NCBI GenBank assembly: GCA_013041995.1
Contig: JABDRA010000324.1
Location: 1 to 9,085, forward strand
Reading direction: 5' to 3'
DNA from: Anderseniella sp.
Lineage (GTDB): Bacteria; Pseudomonadota; Alphaproteobacteria; Rhizobiales; Aestuariivirgaceae
DNA length: 9,085 nucleotides
Made by a program: the position numbers and the translations under genes. The notes beneath the pieces are model-generated. The model did no database searches and had not been told where the DNA came from. It was given only the letters and a program-made list of their open reading frames with translations. Of the stretch, positions 1-6,197 are shown piece after piece; position 1 is the stretch's first letter, and each line of letters starts with the position of its first letter.

Positions 1-1374
1 GTCAACCAGTCTTACGAACCGGTTCGCCGGACATTTACTCGCCTGTTGTCACTCAACGTGCTGGAAGTTGATCTTGAAACCGGTGATGGCAAGTCTGCTG
101 CAGCGACAAAAGGCCTGAACCTGTCGCGCATGAAGGCCCTGTTCGATAATCTGCACAGATCCATCGGCACCTCACTGGCCGACAATACCGGCGGAGCAAG
201 CGGGCAGGGGGCGTTGAATGCGTTTGGCGTCGGCATTTCCCCCATTCTGTTTCAGGCAATTGACAATGAAAGACAGCTGTCAGCCACCATGCATCGCCGG
301 ATTGCAAGTCTGCGAAAACGCCTCATTGCCATCGCAATTGCCCTGGTCAGCGCAACAGTGTTGCTGTCGCTGGCGATCTACTTTCGCTTTGGACGGCCAC
401 TGCTTGGACGCATTGCCGAAACGGTCCAGGGCGCCGAGGCAATTGCCGGGGGAAAACTGACCACGCGGCTCAATCCAACCGGACACGACGAACTGACCGA
501 CCTGATGCGCCGGTTCAACACGATGGCCGGCTCTCTTGCCGCACGTGAAGACGTGCTGAAGACGGCGCAGCGGGATTTGCAGGAAACAGTTGACCGCCAA
601 ACTGCCGATCTCCGCCAGGCCAATGAAAAACTGGAAAAGATCGACATCAACCGGCGGCGTTTCTTTTCAGACATCAGTCACGAACTGCGTACCCCTTTGA
701 CAGTTGTCCAGGGTGAAGCCGAGTACAATCTCAATGCCAAGGCCCGTCCCGGAGTTGCCGACATGCGGCAGTCTTTTGAGACCATACTCGGCCGGGTGCA
801 GGAATTACGCCGCCGGGTCGACGATATGCTCAGAGTGGCACGGTCTGAAAGCGGGCGGCTTGATCTGTCGTCGAAGCGCATTGACCTGAACAGGGTGGTC
901 GCTGATGCGGTGGGCGATGAAACCAGACCGGCCGAACGCCGGGGCGTCGAGCTGAAGCTTGAAGTGGCGCTCGGAGAGTTGGTCGTACTGGGAGACTATG
1001 ACTGGCTGCGCCAGGTGCTGGGTGGACTGATCGTGAATGCGGTAAAAAATTCACCCGAAAAAACCGTGATACGGATCACCGTTTCGCAGCAACTCCAAAA
1101 TGCCGTGGTTGCGGTTGAAGACCAGGGACGCGGCATCGACCCAGCCAGCCTGCCGCATGTGTTTGAGCGGTTCGCCCGCGCAGGCGGTGATAACAACCTG
1201 CAGAACGAGGCGGAAAGCGATGGTTTTGGCATCGGCCTCAATCTGGCCAAATGGGTGATCGAGGGACACTCGGGCACCATCTCACTTGGCAACAATGTGG
1301 ATGGACCCGGTGTTACCGTCCATGTCACGCTGCCACTCATGAGCGGATCAACTGACCAGGGTAAAACGACGTGA
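1..1374 (+). CDS. Sensor histidine kinase with HAMP domain (5' truncated)
   Basis: Membrane sensor kinase that would autophosphorylate a histidine and pass the phosphate to the regulator encoded next. The frame is open from base 1, so the true start and first membrane helix lie upstream; 457 residues are visible. Counting from base 1, residues 1-105 are probably the rest of a periplasmic sensor region, 108-128 form a membrane helix, and about 129-181 a HAMP linker. A charged coiled-coil helix leads to the H-box SHELRTPL with phospho-acceptor His227. The ATPase domain has N-box Asn346, G1 box DQGRG (374-378), F box VFERF, and G2 box GFGIGL (408-413). All catalytic motifs look intact. The stop overlaps the response regulator start (GTGA), so the two genes form an operon. 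The ligand is unknown. Kinase identity is secure; a role in controlling the downstream quinoprotein genes is only suggested by proximity. Confidence 0.95.
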   Translation, partial: VNQSYEPVRRTFTRLLSLNVLEVDLETGDGKSAAATKGLNLSRMKALFDNLHRSIGTSLADNTGGASGQGALNAFGVGISPILFQAIDNERQLSATMHRRIASLRKRLIAIAIALVSATVLLSLAIYFRFGRPLLGRIAETVQGAEAIAGGKLTTRLNPTGHDELTDLMRRFNTMAGSLAAREDVLKTAQRDLQETVDRQTADLRQANEKLEKIDINRRRFFSDISHELRTPLTVVQGEAEYNLNAKARPGVADMRQSFETILGRVQELRRRVDDMLRVARSESGRLDLSSKRIDLNRVVADAVGDETRPAERRGVELKLEVALGELVVLGDYDWLRQVLGGLIVNAVKNSPEKTVIRITVSQQLQNAVVAVEDQGRGIDPASLPHVFERFARAGGDNNLQNEAESDGFGIGLNLAKWVIEGHSGTISLGNNVDGPGVTVHVTLPLMSGSTDQGKTT

Positions 1375-2060
1375 AGGTTCTCATCGTGGAAGATGACCCG
1401 GATATTGCCTCTCTGCTGCAGCGGAATTTCAAGGCTGAAGGCGTAGCAACAATGCATGCGGCCAGTGGCGAGACTGCACTGGAAAACGTGCGTCACACCC
1501 ATTTTGATGTCATTGTTCTGGATGTCATGCTGCCGGGGTGTTCCGGACTGGATGTGTGCCGAAACCTCAGAAACCAGGATCATGCGGCTACCATCATCAT
1601 GCTGTCGGCCCGCGATGCGGTGAATGACCGGGTCGATGGATTGTCGGCCGGTGCGGATGACTATGTTGTAAAGCCGTTCGCGTTTGAAGAACTGCTGGCC
1701 CGTATCACTGCACAACAACGCCGGCGATCAGAAGATGCACCAGACAATGACGGCGATGTGGTGAGCCATGGTCGCCTCGCTTATGATCGGGCAATCAGGG
1801 AAGTGAGATTTGAAGACAATCGCGCTGAGCTGACAGAGCGCGAGGCTGACCTGCTTATGTATCTGATGCGCAACGAAGGGCAGCCTTTGTCAAGGGAAGT
1901 GATATTTGACGCGCTTTGGCAAGCCCAGGGCGGCGTGGCAATTAACGTGGTCGATGTCTATATCGGCTACCTGCGCCGCAAGCTTGGCACGCTGGGTGCC
2001 GATGCACGCGCCTGTGTTCGCACGGTTCGCGGAAAAGGGTTCATGTTTACCCGGCCGTGA
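1371..2060 (+). CDS. OmpR/PhoB-family response regulator
   Basis: Cytoplasmic DNA-binding regulator, partner of the upstream kinase. The 229-residue length is typical of the family. The receiver domain (about 1-115) has the acidic pocket Glu7-Asp8-Asp9, phospho-acceptor Asp51 in VLDVMLPG, switch residue Ser79 in MLSARD, and Lys101 in the DDYVVKPF segment. The C-terminal winged-helix domain (about 130-229) ends in the usual YIGYLRRKLG recognition-helix region and a VRTVRGKGFMF wing. The start is GTG at 1371, overlapping the kinase stop by four bases and preceded by an AGGGT Shine-Dalgarno at 1358-1362, so translation is probably coupled. Methylotrophs use two-component pairs (for example MxbDM in Methylobacterium) to control methanol oxidation, but I cannot show orthology. 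The target promoters are unknown. Confidence 0.95.
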   Translation: MKVLIVEDDPDIASLLQRNFKAEGVATMHAASGETALENVRHTHFDVIVLDVMLPGCSGLDVCRNLRNQDHAATIIMLSARDAVNDRVDGLSAGADDYVVKPFAFEELLARITAQQRRRSEDAPDNDGDVVSHGRLAYDRAIREVRFEDNRAELTEREADLLMYLMRNEGQPLSREVIFDALWQAQGGVAINVVDVYIGYLRRKLGTLGADARACVRTVRGKGFMFTRP

Positions 2061-2062
2061 GC

Positions 2063-2092
2063 TGCCGGAACACGTCAGTCCGGCACTACTTT
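2063..2092 (+). terminator. Possible intrinsic terminator after the response regulator
   Basis: A seven-pair stem TGCCGGA (2063-2069) / TCCGGCA (2079-2085) encloses a nine-base loop and is followed by the T-rich stretch CTACTTTGTTTCTG. It starts three bases after the regulator stop, where a terminator for the two-component operon is expected. The T tract is interrupted and lies in the 3' end of the convergent gene, so termination could be weak. It may also reduce transcription arriving from the other strand. Confidence 0.5.
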
Positions 2093-2535
2093 GTTTCTGT
2101 CGCTGAGCGCTTGCCGAATGCGTCGGGGTTGCACCTGACGGTGCGCACCTGCCAGATCAGCGGCGAGGCATCGATTCCGTTGTCAAACAGCCACTGGGCT
2201 TGAATTCGATAGGCCTGGCGTTCACGCTGCAGCCATTCCACGCAGTTCCTGGAATTGCCGCCTCGGGCTTCGCGCTGCACATGATGCACCAGTTCGTGCA
2301 GCAAAATGCCCTTGGCCACGATGTTGCGCTGCGGATCAACACGATTGTCAATGTAGATAACGCCGTCCGGGCCGTACCAGGCCAACACCCTGCATGGCTT
2401 GCCGCATACCCTGCGCTGCAGGTCTGCCGGGTCCAGCTGCCGGATAACGGGATCCGACACCACCATTGCAGGGCTGTTCATCGACATGCCGATGACGGTG
2501 ATCAGCTCGGCTACAATACGGGCGATTGACGACAT
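2086..2535 (-). CDS. Small HExxH putative metallopeptidase-like protein, function unknown
   Basis: A 149-residue protein carrying the zinc-binding signature HELVHHVQ (His80, Glu81, His84). About 20 residues later comes an ERQAY segment in which Glu105 could be the third metal ligand, as in gluzincin-like proteases. This supports a metal-dependent hydrolase fold, but activity is not shown. It resembles the small HELVHH-containing DUF6647-type proteins, by recollection only. Four cysteines (44, 48, 98, 135) could form disulfides. The N-terminus is mildly hydrophobic but has Glu10 and is not a convincing signal peptide, so location is open. The ATG at 2535 is preceded only by a weak GGAA. In-frame ATGs at residues 17 and 19 are alternatives. 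It stands alone on its strand, with no operon partner. An opposite-strand frame (2200-2529) is judged a shadow because the HExxH motif is on this strand. Confidence 0.75.
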   Translation of the reverse strand: MSSIARIVAELITVIGMSMNSPAMVVSDPVIRQLDPADLQRRVCGKPCRVLAWYGPDGVIYIDNRVDPQRNIVAKGILLHELVHHVQREARGGNSRNCVEWLQRERQAYRIQAQWLFDNGIDASPLIWQVRTVRCNPDAFGKRSATETK

Positions 2536-2695
2536 GAATTCCGATCCGGTTGCCTTTGTGCAGATTACGTAAAAGCCAACTCACCAGATGACAGAATTCG
2601 GCATTTGACTACGAACTGATGCCTTGATGCGGTCAGACAACTGTGCTGGTCTGCTACGTGTGTTCAGCCATGATGCCCCGGAAAGATACTACAAG

Positions 2696-3394
2696 ATGAA
2701 AACAAAAATAATCGCAAGAGTTCTATCAGTTTTCACGATTCTGTTTGGGGTGACGTTTGTAAATTCTGCCTTTGCCGGTGGACCGGAAACTGTCTCTTCG
2801 TTGTTGTTTGACAAACCTTATCTGATCTCGGTTAAACCTGACACCACGCTGGTCTATGATTTCAAACGTATCAGCAGTGATGAGAAAAAATATGGCCAGG
2901 ACCTGAGTGACACCATCAGGCTCGATGTTCTGAAAGACGAAAAGGACAGCAGCAAGCGTACTGCCCATCTGCACATCTACAGCGGGCCGCGGGCACGTAA
3001 TATCGGTCCCATACCGCAAACAACCGGCAACCCGGCGATCATGATTCTGCTTGAGCAGGATACTTATGACTTCAAGCGTCATCTTGGCGGCATTCCGGCC
3101 TATTTCCGCAACAAGATCCGCAAGGCGATGCGCGACGACGCTGTCATTGAACAAACCCGGATCCAGTATGATGGACGCGAGGTTCCAGGCCACAAGATCA
3201 CGCTGGTGCCTTTCAAGGGCGATCCGAATATGCAGCGCGTACCGGAATATCAAGACACGATCTATGAGTTTATTGTGTCTGATGAAGTGCCCGGCGGCAT
3301 TGTCAGCATTTCCAGCACCATTCCCGGCTCTCAGTCAGGCAGCAGTGCGCTGAGAAAACAATACATGTCATTCAATTCGCAGGTGGCAAAATGA
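2696..3394 (+). CDS. Exported protein of unknown function
   Basis: I do not recognise a named family. I chose the ATG at 2696 (232 residues) because it begins a clean Sec signal peptide: basic MKTK, a hydrophobic core, and an AFA cleavage site after residue 27. A GGAAAG Shine-Dalgarno lies ten bases upstream. An upstream in-frame ATG at 2624 would add 24 polar residues ahead of the signal and is less likely. The mature protein has no cysteine, is rich in charged residues, and alternates short strand-like segments. Its C-terminal third (HKITLVPFKGD, then an EFIVSDEVPGGIVSIS stretch) reads like a beta-rich periplasmic domain. Its stop overlaps the next start (ATGA), so the two products are probably made together. 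The neighbouring SoxYZ-like and PQQ-associated genes suggest a periplasmic accessory role in quinoprotein metabolism; this is inference. Confidence 0.8.
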   Translation: MKTKIIARVLSVFTILFGVTFVNSAFAGGPETVSSLLFDKPYLISVKPDTTLVYDFKRISSDEKKYGQDLSDTIRLDVLKDEKDSSKRTAHLHIYSGPRARNIGPIPQTTGNPAIMILLEQDTYDFKRHLGGIPAYFRNKIRKAMRDDAVIEQTRIQYDGREVPGHKITLVPFKGDPNMQRVPEYQDTIYEFIVSDEVPGGIVSISSTIPGSQSGSSALRKQYMSFNSQVAK

Positions 3395-3768
3395 CCAGAA
3401 GGCTTTCTGCAACTGCCGGTTGGTTGGCCGGCGTTACGGGTTTTTCGATGCTGCTGGCCATCGGCCAGGCAAGCGGGCAGGACAAAGGTTTTATCAATGA
3501 CTATCCGACGTCTGCCCGGGCTGATTATGTATTCGGCTGCATGGCGGTCAACGGTCAGACACGAGATGCACTGGACAGATGTTCCTGCTCCATCGACCTG
3601 ATTGCCTCGATCCTCACCTACGATGAATATGTCGGCGCTGAAACCGTGCTCATGGTTGCGCAGAAAGGCGGCGAGAACACCTCGATCTTCCGCACATCGC
3701 CACTTATGCGAAAAAAGGTTGACGCCTTGCGCCGGGCGCAGGCGGAAGCAGAGGTCAGATGCTTCTGA
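3391..3768 (+). CDS. Small exported cysteine-containing protein, function unknown
   Basis: A 125-residue protein without a named family that I can assign. The N-terminus MTRR plus a hydrophobic stretch to about residue 25 is a signal peptide, with likely cleavage near the ASG at 27-29. The mature part is about 95 residues with four cysteines: Cys50 in YVFGCM, a CSC motif at 64-66, and Cys124 at the penultimate position. These could form disulfides or bind a metal. There is no CXXCH, so no sign of covalent heme. The rest is predicted mostly helical. The start is supported by AGGTGG at 3381-3386, four bases upstream, and by the ATGA overlap with the preceding gene. The stop codon abuts the stop of the convergent SoxYZ-like gene. 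Probably a periplasmic partner of the preceding exported protein. Confidence 0.8.
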   Translation: MTRRLSATAGWLAGVTGFSMLLAIGQASGQDKGFINDYPTSARADYVFGCMAVNGQTRDALDRCSCSIDLIASILTYDEYVGAETVLMVAQKGGENTSIFRTSPLMRKKVDALRRAQAEAEVRCF

Positions 3769-4578
3769 TCAGGAGCCCTGCGCCGGCCAGGAATTCTTGA
3801 ACACCTGGCCGTCGGTGTCTGACGCGTTGACCAGAAAATCACCACTGCCTGCTGCCTTGTAGAAGAACCTGATGTTCGGATCTTCACTCAGCGAGATACC
3901 GCCTTCAACTTTCAGAACCAGATCGTCGCCGCGTTTCACTTCGATGGAATCCACAAAATGCGCCGGTATGTGCAACATGGTGACCTGATCCATCTGCAAT
4001 CCGGAATTGTTGGGATGACGGATCATGATCTGGGCTTCACGAGTGCCATTTGACTGCTCAAGAACTCTGGATTCTCCGGCCTTGAAAACCCGCAGTTTCA
4101 TTTTGCCCATCAGGGCACGCGCGGCTTCGGCGTCCTTTGAAGCCGGTGCAGAACAGCCGCCGGATGCTTTTACGAATTTCTTGATCATGAACTGCTTGCC
4201 ATCTTCCGTTTCGCCGATGGCGCGCACCCAGGAATAGCTGTTGACGCGGAAGCGGGACGAGAATGAAGCCGACGCGGCGGCCGGACCAAAAATGAACTCC
4301 GCAGCCATGGGTGCAGGATTTTCATCAATGACAATTGTGACTTTCCGGATGCCACTGTCCGGTTGCACCTTGAGGACAATCGGAACAATTGCAGCATCTT
4401 CTGCCCGGTAGGGCGCGTCCATGCTCATGACGTCCTCGCCGTTCAGGAATGCGGTATTCTTGAAAATATCACCCTGGATTGATTGCCAAGTAGTCTCCGG
4501 CGGCGTGTTGCCTGCAAATGTGGGAACCGGCAGCACCAGAGCCGCACAAACAGCGGTGATAATGGCAATCTTTCGCAT
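3769..4578 (-). CDS. Fused SoxY-SoxZ-like carrier protein, quinoprotein dehydrogenase-associated
   Basis: A periplasmic protein of 269 residues with a Sec signal (cleavage likely after PTFA, residue 22). The N-terminal part (about 25-140) resembles SoxY and ends in KASGGCSAP, placing Cys142 where SoxY carries its sulfur-binding cysteine. The C-terminal part (about 160-269) resembles SoxZ, with beta-strand pattern REAQIMIRHP and LKVEGGISLSEDP. Separate SoxY and SoxZ form the thiosulfate-oxidation carrier. The fused form is the family annotated as quinoprotein dehydrogenase-associated SoxYZ-like carrier (TIGR04557 as I recall), whose cargo is not known. I chose the ATG at 4578, with AGGAAA about nine bases upstream; a TTG one codon earlier is also open. 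Usual family partners such as MBL-fold zinc metallohydrolases are not in the window. A candidate promoter lies at 4641-4669. Confidence 0.88.
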   Translation of the reverse strand: MRKIAIITAVCAALVLPVPTFAGNTPPETTWQSIQGDIFKNTAFLNGEDVMSMDAPYRAEDAAIVPIVLKVQPDSGIRKVTIVIDENPAPMAAEFIFGPAAASASFSSRFRVNSYSWVRAIGETEDGKQFMIKKFVKASGGCSAPASKDAEAARALMGKMKLRVFKAGESRVLEQSNGTREAQIMIRHPNNSGLQMDQVTMLHIPAHFVDSIEVKRGDDLVLKVEGGISLSEDPNIRFFYKAAGSGDFLVNASDTDGQVFKNSWPAQGS

Positions 4579-4640
4579 CAAGCATTTTCCTTTGCGGTAG
4601 GCCGTGCTTTTCTGTTTTCCTAGCGGCAGATATCAATTTT

Positions 4641-4669
4641 TGTATACACTATTCCCGCAGAACCGCCAA
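4641..4669 (-). promoter_or_regulatory. Candidate sigma-70-type promoter for the SoxYZ-like gene
   Basis: On the minus strand TTGGCG (4669-4664) is separated by 17 bases from TATACA (4646-4641). The optimal spacing and a start point near 4634 would give a leader of about 55 bases before the ATG at 4578. It lies in the 129-base gap after the ABC operon on the same strand, where I see no terminator. The SoxYZ-like gene could therefore be expressed both from here and by read-through. The hexamers are only partial matches to consensus. Confidence 0.45.
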
Positions 4670-4707
4670 ACCCGGTCGCGCTAATGTGATCGCTTCGGGG
4701 ATACTCC

Positions 4708-5436
4708 TTAAACGTTGCCGGGTTGGAAAAATTTTGCATTGGCATCCCTGAAATTCTGCAAGTCAACCGGGTTGGAGCGTTGCTGCCGGCTCAGCGAAAC
4801 AATGAGTTCACCGGTAATCCGTGCCGGACCCGGGCTCAGAAAAACCAATCTGTCAGCCAGCGACAGGGCTTCCCGCCAGTCGTGGGTGACAAACAGGACA
4901 CTGGCGGGATTACCGGCCAGCATGGTCTCTAGCAGGTTGCGCAATCGGGCCGCGAGTGTCTCGTCAAGAGACACAAACGGTTCATCCATCAACAGCAATT
5001 GCGGGCGAAGCACGAAGGCGCGCGCCAGCGAGGCGCGACGCTGCATGCCCATGGACAATTGCAGCGGATAGATGTCTTCCGAGCCTGCCAGCCCGACGGC
5101 TTCGAGCACTGATGCAATGGTGTCTGCGTGAGCTTGCGGATCTGAAAACACCAGTTCGATGTTCTGGCGAACGGTGCGCCATGGCAAAAGTGTCGGCGAC
5201 TGGAAAACATAGGCCATTTTGTCTTTAAGACCGGCGGCGTATTCCACAGTCCCGGTATAGTCGTCATCCAGCCCGGCGGCGATTTGCAGCATGGTGGTCT
5301 TGCCGCATCCGGACGGACCCAACACCGCAACAAACTCGTTTGGAGCAATCTCGATTTCGATGTTTTCGATGGCGTTCAATTCGCCGTCTGCCCTGGCAAA
5401 GGGCTTGTGCCGGATGGCGATCTTCAATGCCGTCAT
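4708..5436 (-). CDS. ABC transporter ATP-binding protein, NitT/TauT (SsuB-like) family
   Basis: ATPase that would power the importer encoded with it, on the cytoplasmic face of the inner membrane. With the ATG at 5436 (242 residues) the motifs are: Walker A GPSGCGKTT (40-48), Q-loop YVFQSPTLLPW (Gln79), signature LSMGMQ (127-132), Walker B LLLMDEP with catalytic Glu152, D-loop SLDE, and H-loop His185 in FVTHD. The LLPWRTVRQNIEL segment is typical of the nitrate/sulfonate/taurine ATPases. The signature departs from the usual LSGGQ at the third and fifth positions. I prefer the ATG at 5436 because it overlaps the permease stop as ATGA; a GTG at 5445 would add three residues. It is the last gene of its three-gene operon. 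The transported substrate cannot be read from the sequence. Confidence 0.93.
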   Translation of the reverse strand: MTALKIAIRHKPFARADGELNAIENIEIEIAPNEFVAVLGPSGCGKTTMLQIAAGLDDDYTGTVEYAAGLKDKMAYVFQSPTLLPWRTVRQNIELVFSDPQAHADTIASVLEAVGLAGSEDIYPLQLSMGMQRRASLARAFVLRPQLLLMDEPFVSLDETLAARLRNLLETMLAGNPASVLFVTHDWREALSLADRLVFLSPGPARITGELIVSLSRQQRSNPVDLQNFRDANAKFFQPGNV

Positions 5437-6197
5437 GCGCGCCACCGGACCACGGACTGTTGCCAGGGTTGCAGGATGAAGGTCTCGATAAGCTGCACGA
5501 CCACGATGAACGAAATTGCGTACGCCAGAATGGCGGCGACATCGAACAGCTGAAAATACAGATGGATCTGAAAACCGACACCATTGCTGCGGCCAAGCAG
5601 TTCCACCACAAGTACGATTTTCCAGACCAGTGCGAGGCCGGACCGTGCAGCAGCAGCAAAATACGGCGCCAGTTGCGGCGCCAGGACATGCCGCAGAGTT
5701 TTCATGCGACTGAATCTGTAAGCCTTGGCCAGTTGATCATAGGCCGGGTCCAGCGCCTTTGTGCCCTCGCGCAGCGTAACAGCCACATTGGGAATCTTGT
5801 TGATCGCAACTGCAAGAACGGTCGCAACTTCGGTCAGCCCGAACCAGATGAAGCAAAGCACGATCGTTACAAGAGCGGGAAGGTTGAGGAAGAACATCAG
5901 CCAGCCGTCGAAAAACCGGTCGGCCCAGGCCCGCTTGCCCATGGCAATGCCTATGGCAGAGCCAATGACCATGGCGGCCAGAAAGCTGGCTGCGACACGC
6001 ATCAGCGTCATGGCCACATGAAACAGCAATTCACCGCTTGCCAGTTCAATCGCCAATACGGAAAACACCTCCTGCGGTGACGGCAGGTATCGGCTTTGAA
6101 CCACAAGTGCTGAGCCCCACCAGACCACAAGCAGGCTGATGATGGATGCCATCATCCATGCAACGCGACCGAGTGTGTTGAGTGGTTGGGACGCCAT
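5433..6197 (-). CDS. ABC transporter permease, NitT/TauT (SsuC-like) family
   Basis: Inner-membrane channel subunit of the binding-protein-dependent importer. The 254 residues contain about six hydrophobic helices, roughly at 13-32, 62-86, 99-119, 120-136, 178-200 and 219-240. Between helices four and five is the EAA-type cytoplasmic loop that docks the ATPase (about 144-173, REGTKALDPAYDQLAKAY then TLRHVLAP). The conserved glycine of the classical EAA motif is absent or shifted. The SRYLPSPQEVF segment near 36-45 is typical of SsuC/TauC/NrtB proteins. The start is fixed by TAATG: the ATG shares its first base with the binding protein's stop. The 3' end overlaps the ATPase gene by four bases (ATGA). 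Such tight packing indicates one transcript and coupled translation. No substrate can be assigned. Confidence 0.92.
   Translation of the reverse strand: MASQPLNTLGRVAWMMASIISLLVVWWGSALVVQSRYLPSPQEVFSVLAIELASGELLFHVAMTLMRVAASFLAAMVIGSAIGIAMGKRAWADRFFDGWLMFFLNLPALVTIVLCFIWFGLTEVATVLAVAINKIPNVAVTLREGTKALDPAYDQLAKAYRFSRMKTLRHVLAPQLAPYFAAAARSGLALVWKIVLVVELLGRSNGVGFQIHLYFQLFDVAAILAYAISFIVVVQLIETFILQPWQQSVVRWRA

Noticed and set aside
996..1718. Minus-strand open frame of 240 codons across the kinase-regulator junction.
   Set aside because: It is antisense to two genes with complete catalytic motifs, has no recognisable domain, and its composition fits a shadow of the real frames.
2200..2529. Plus-strand open frame of 109 codons.
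   Set aside because: It lies opposite the HExxH gene; the plus-strand product has no motif while the minus-strand product has a full zinc-binding signature.
2624..2695. Upstream ATG extending the exported protein by 24 residues.
   Set aside because: The extension is polar and would bury the signal peptide; the ATG at 2696 has a better-placed ribosome-binding site.
199..3482. A 13-base direct repeat (GCAAGCGGGCAGG) near 199 and 3470.
   Set aside because: A match of this length between two places in 9 kb is expected by chance, and both copies lie inside unrelated coding sequence.
3776..3792. Short GC-rich inverted repeat just after the convergent stops, considered as a terminator.
   Set aside because: The stem is interrupted by a mismatch, there is no T-run on either side, and it lies inside the SoxYZ-like coding sequence.
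5437..5445. GTG start for the ABC ATPase at 5445.
   Set aside because: The ATG at 5436 forms an ATGA overlap with the permease stop, consistent with the coupled junctions elsewhere in this operon.
5340..6080. Plus-strand open frame of 246 codons.
   Set aside because: It is antisense to the permease and the ATPase start. Its translation is rich in Arg, Gln, His and Cys without any motif, as expected of a shadow frame.
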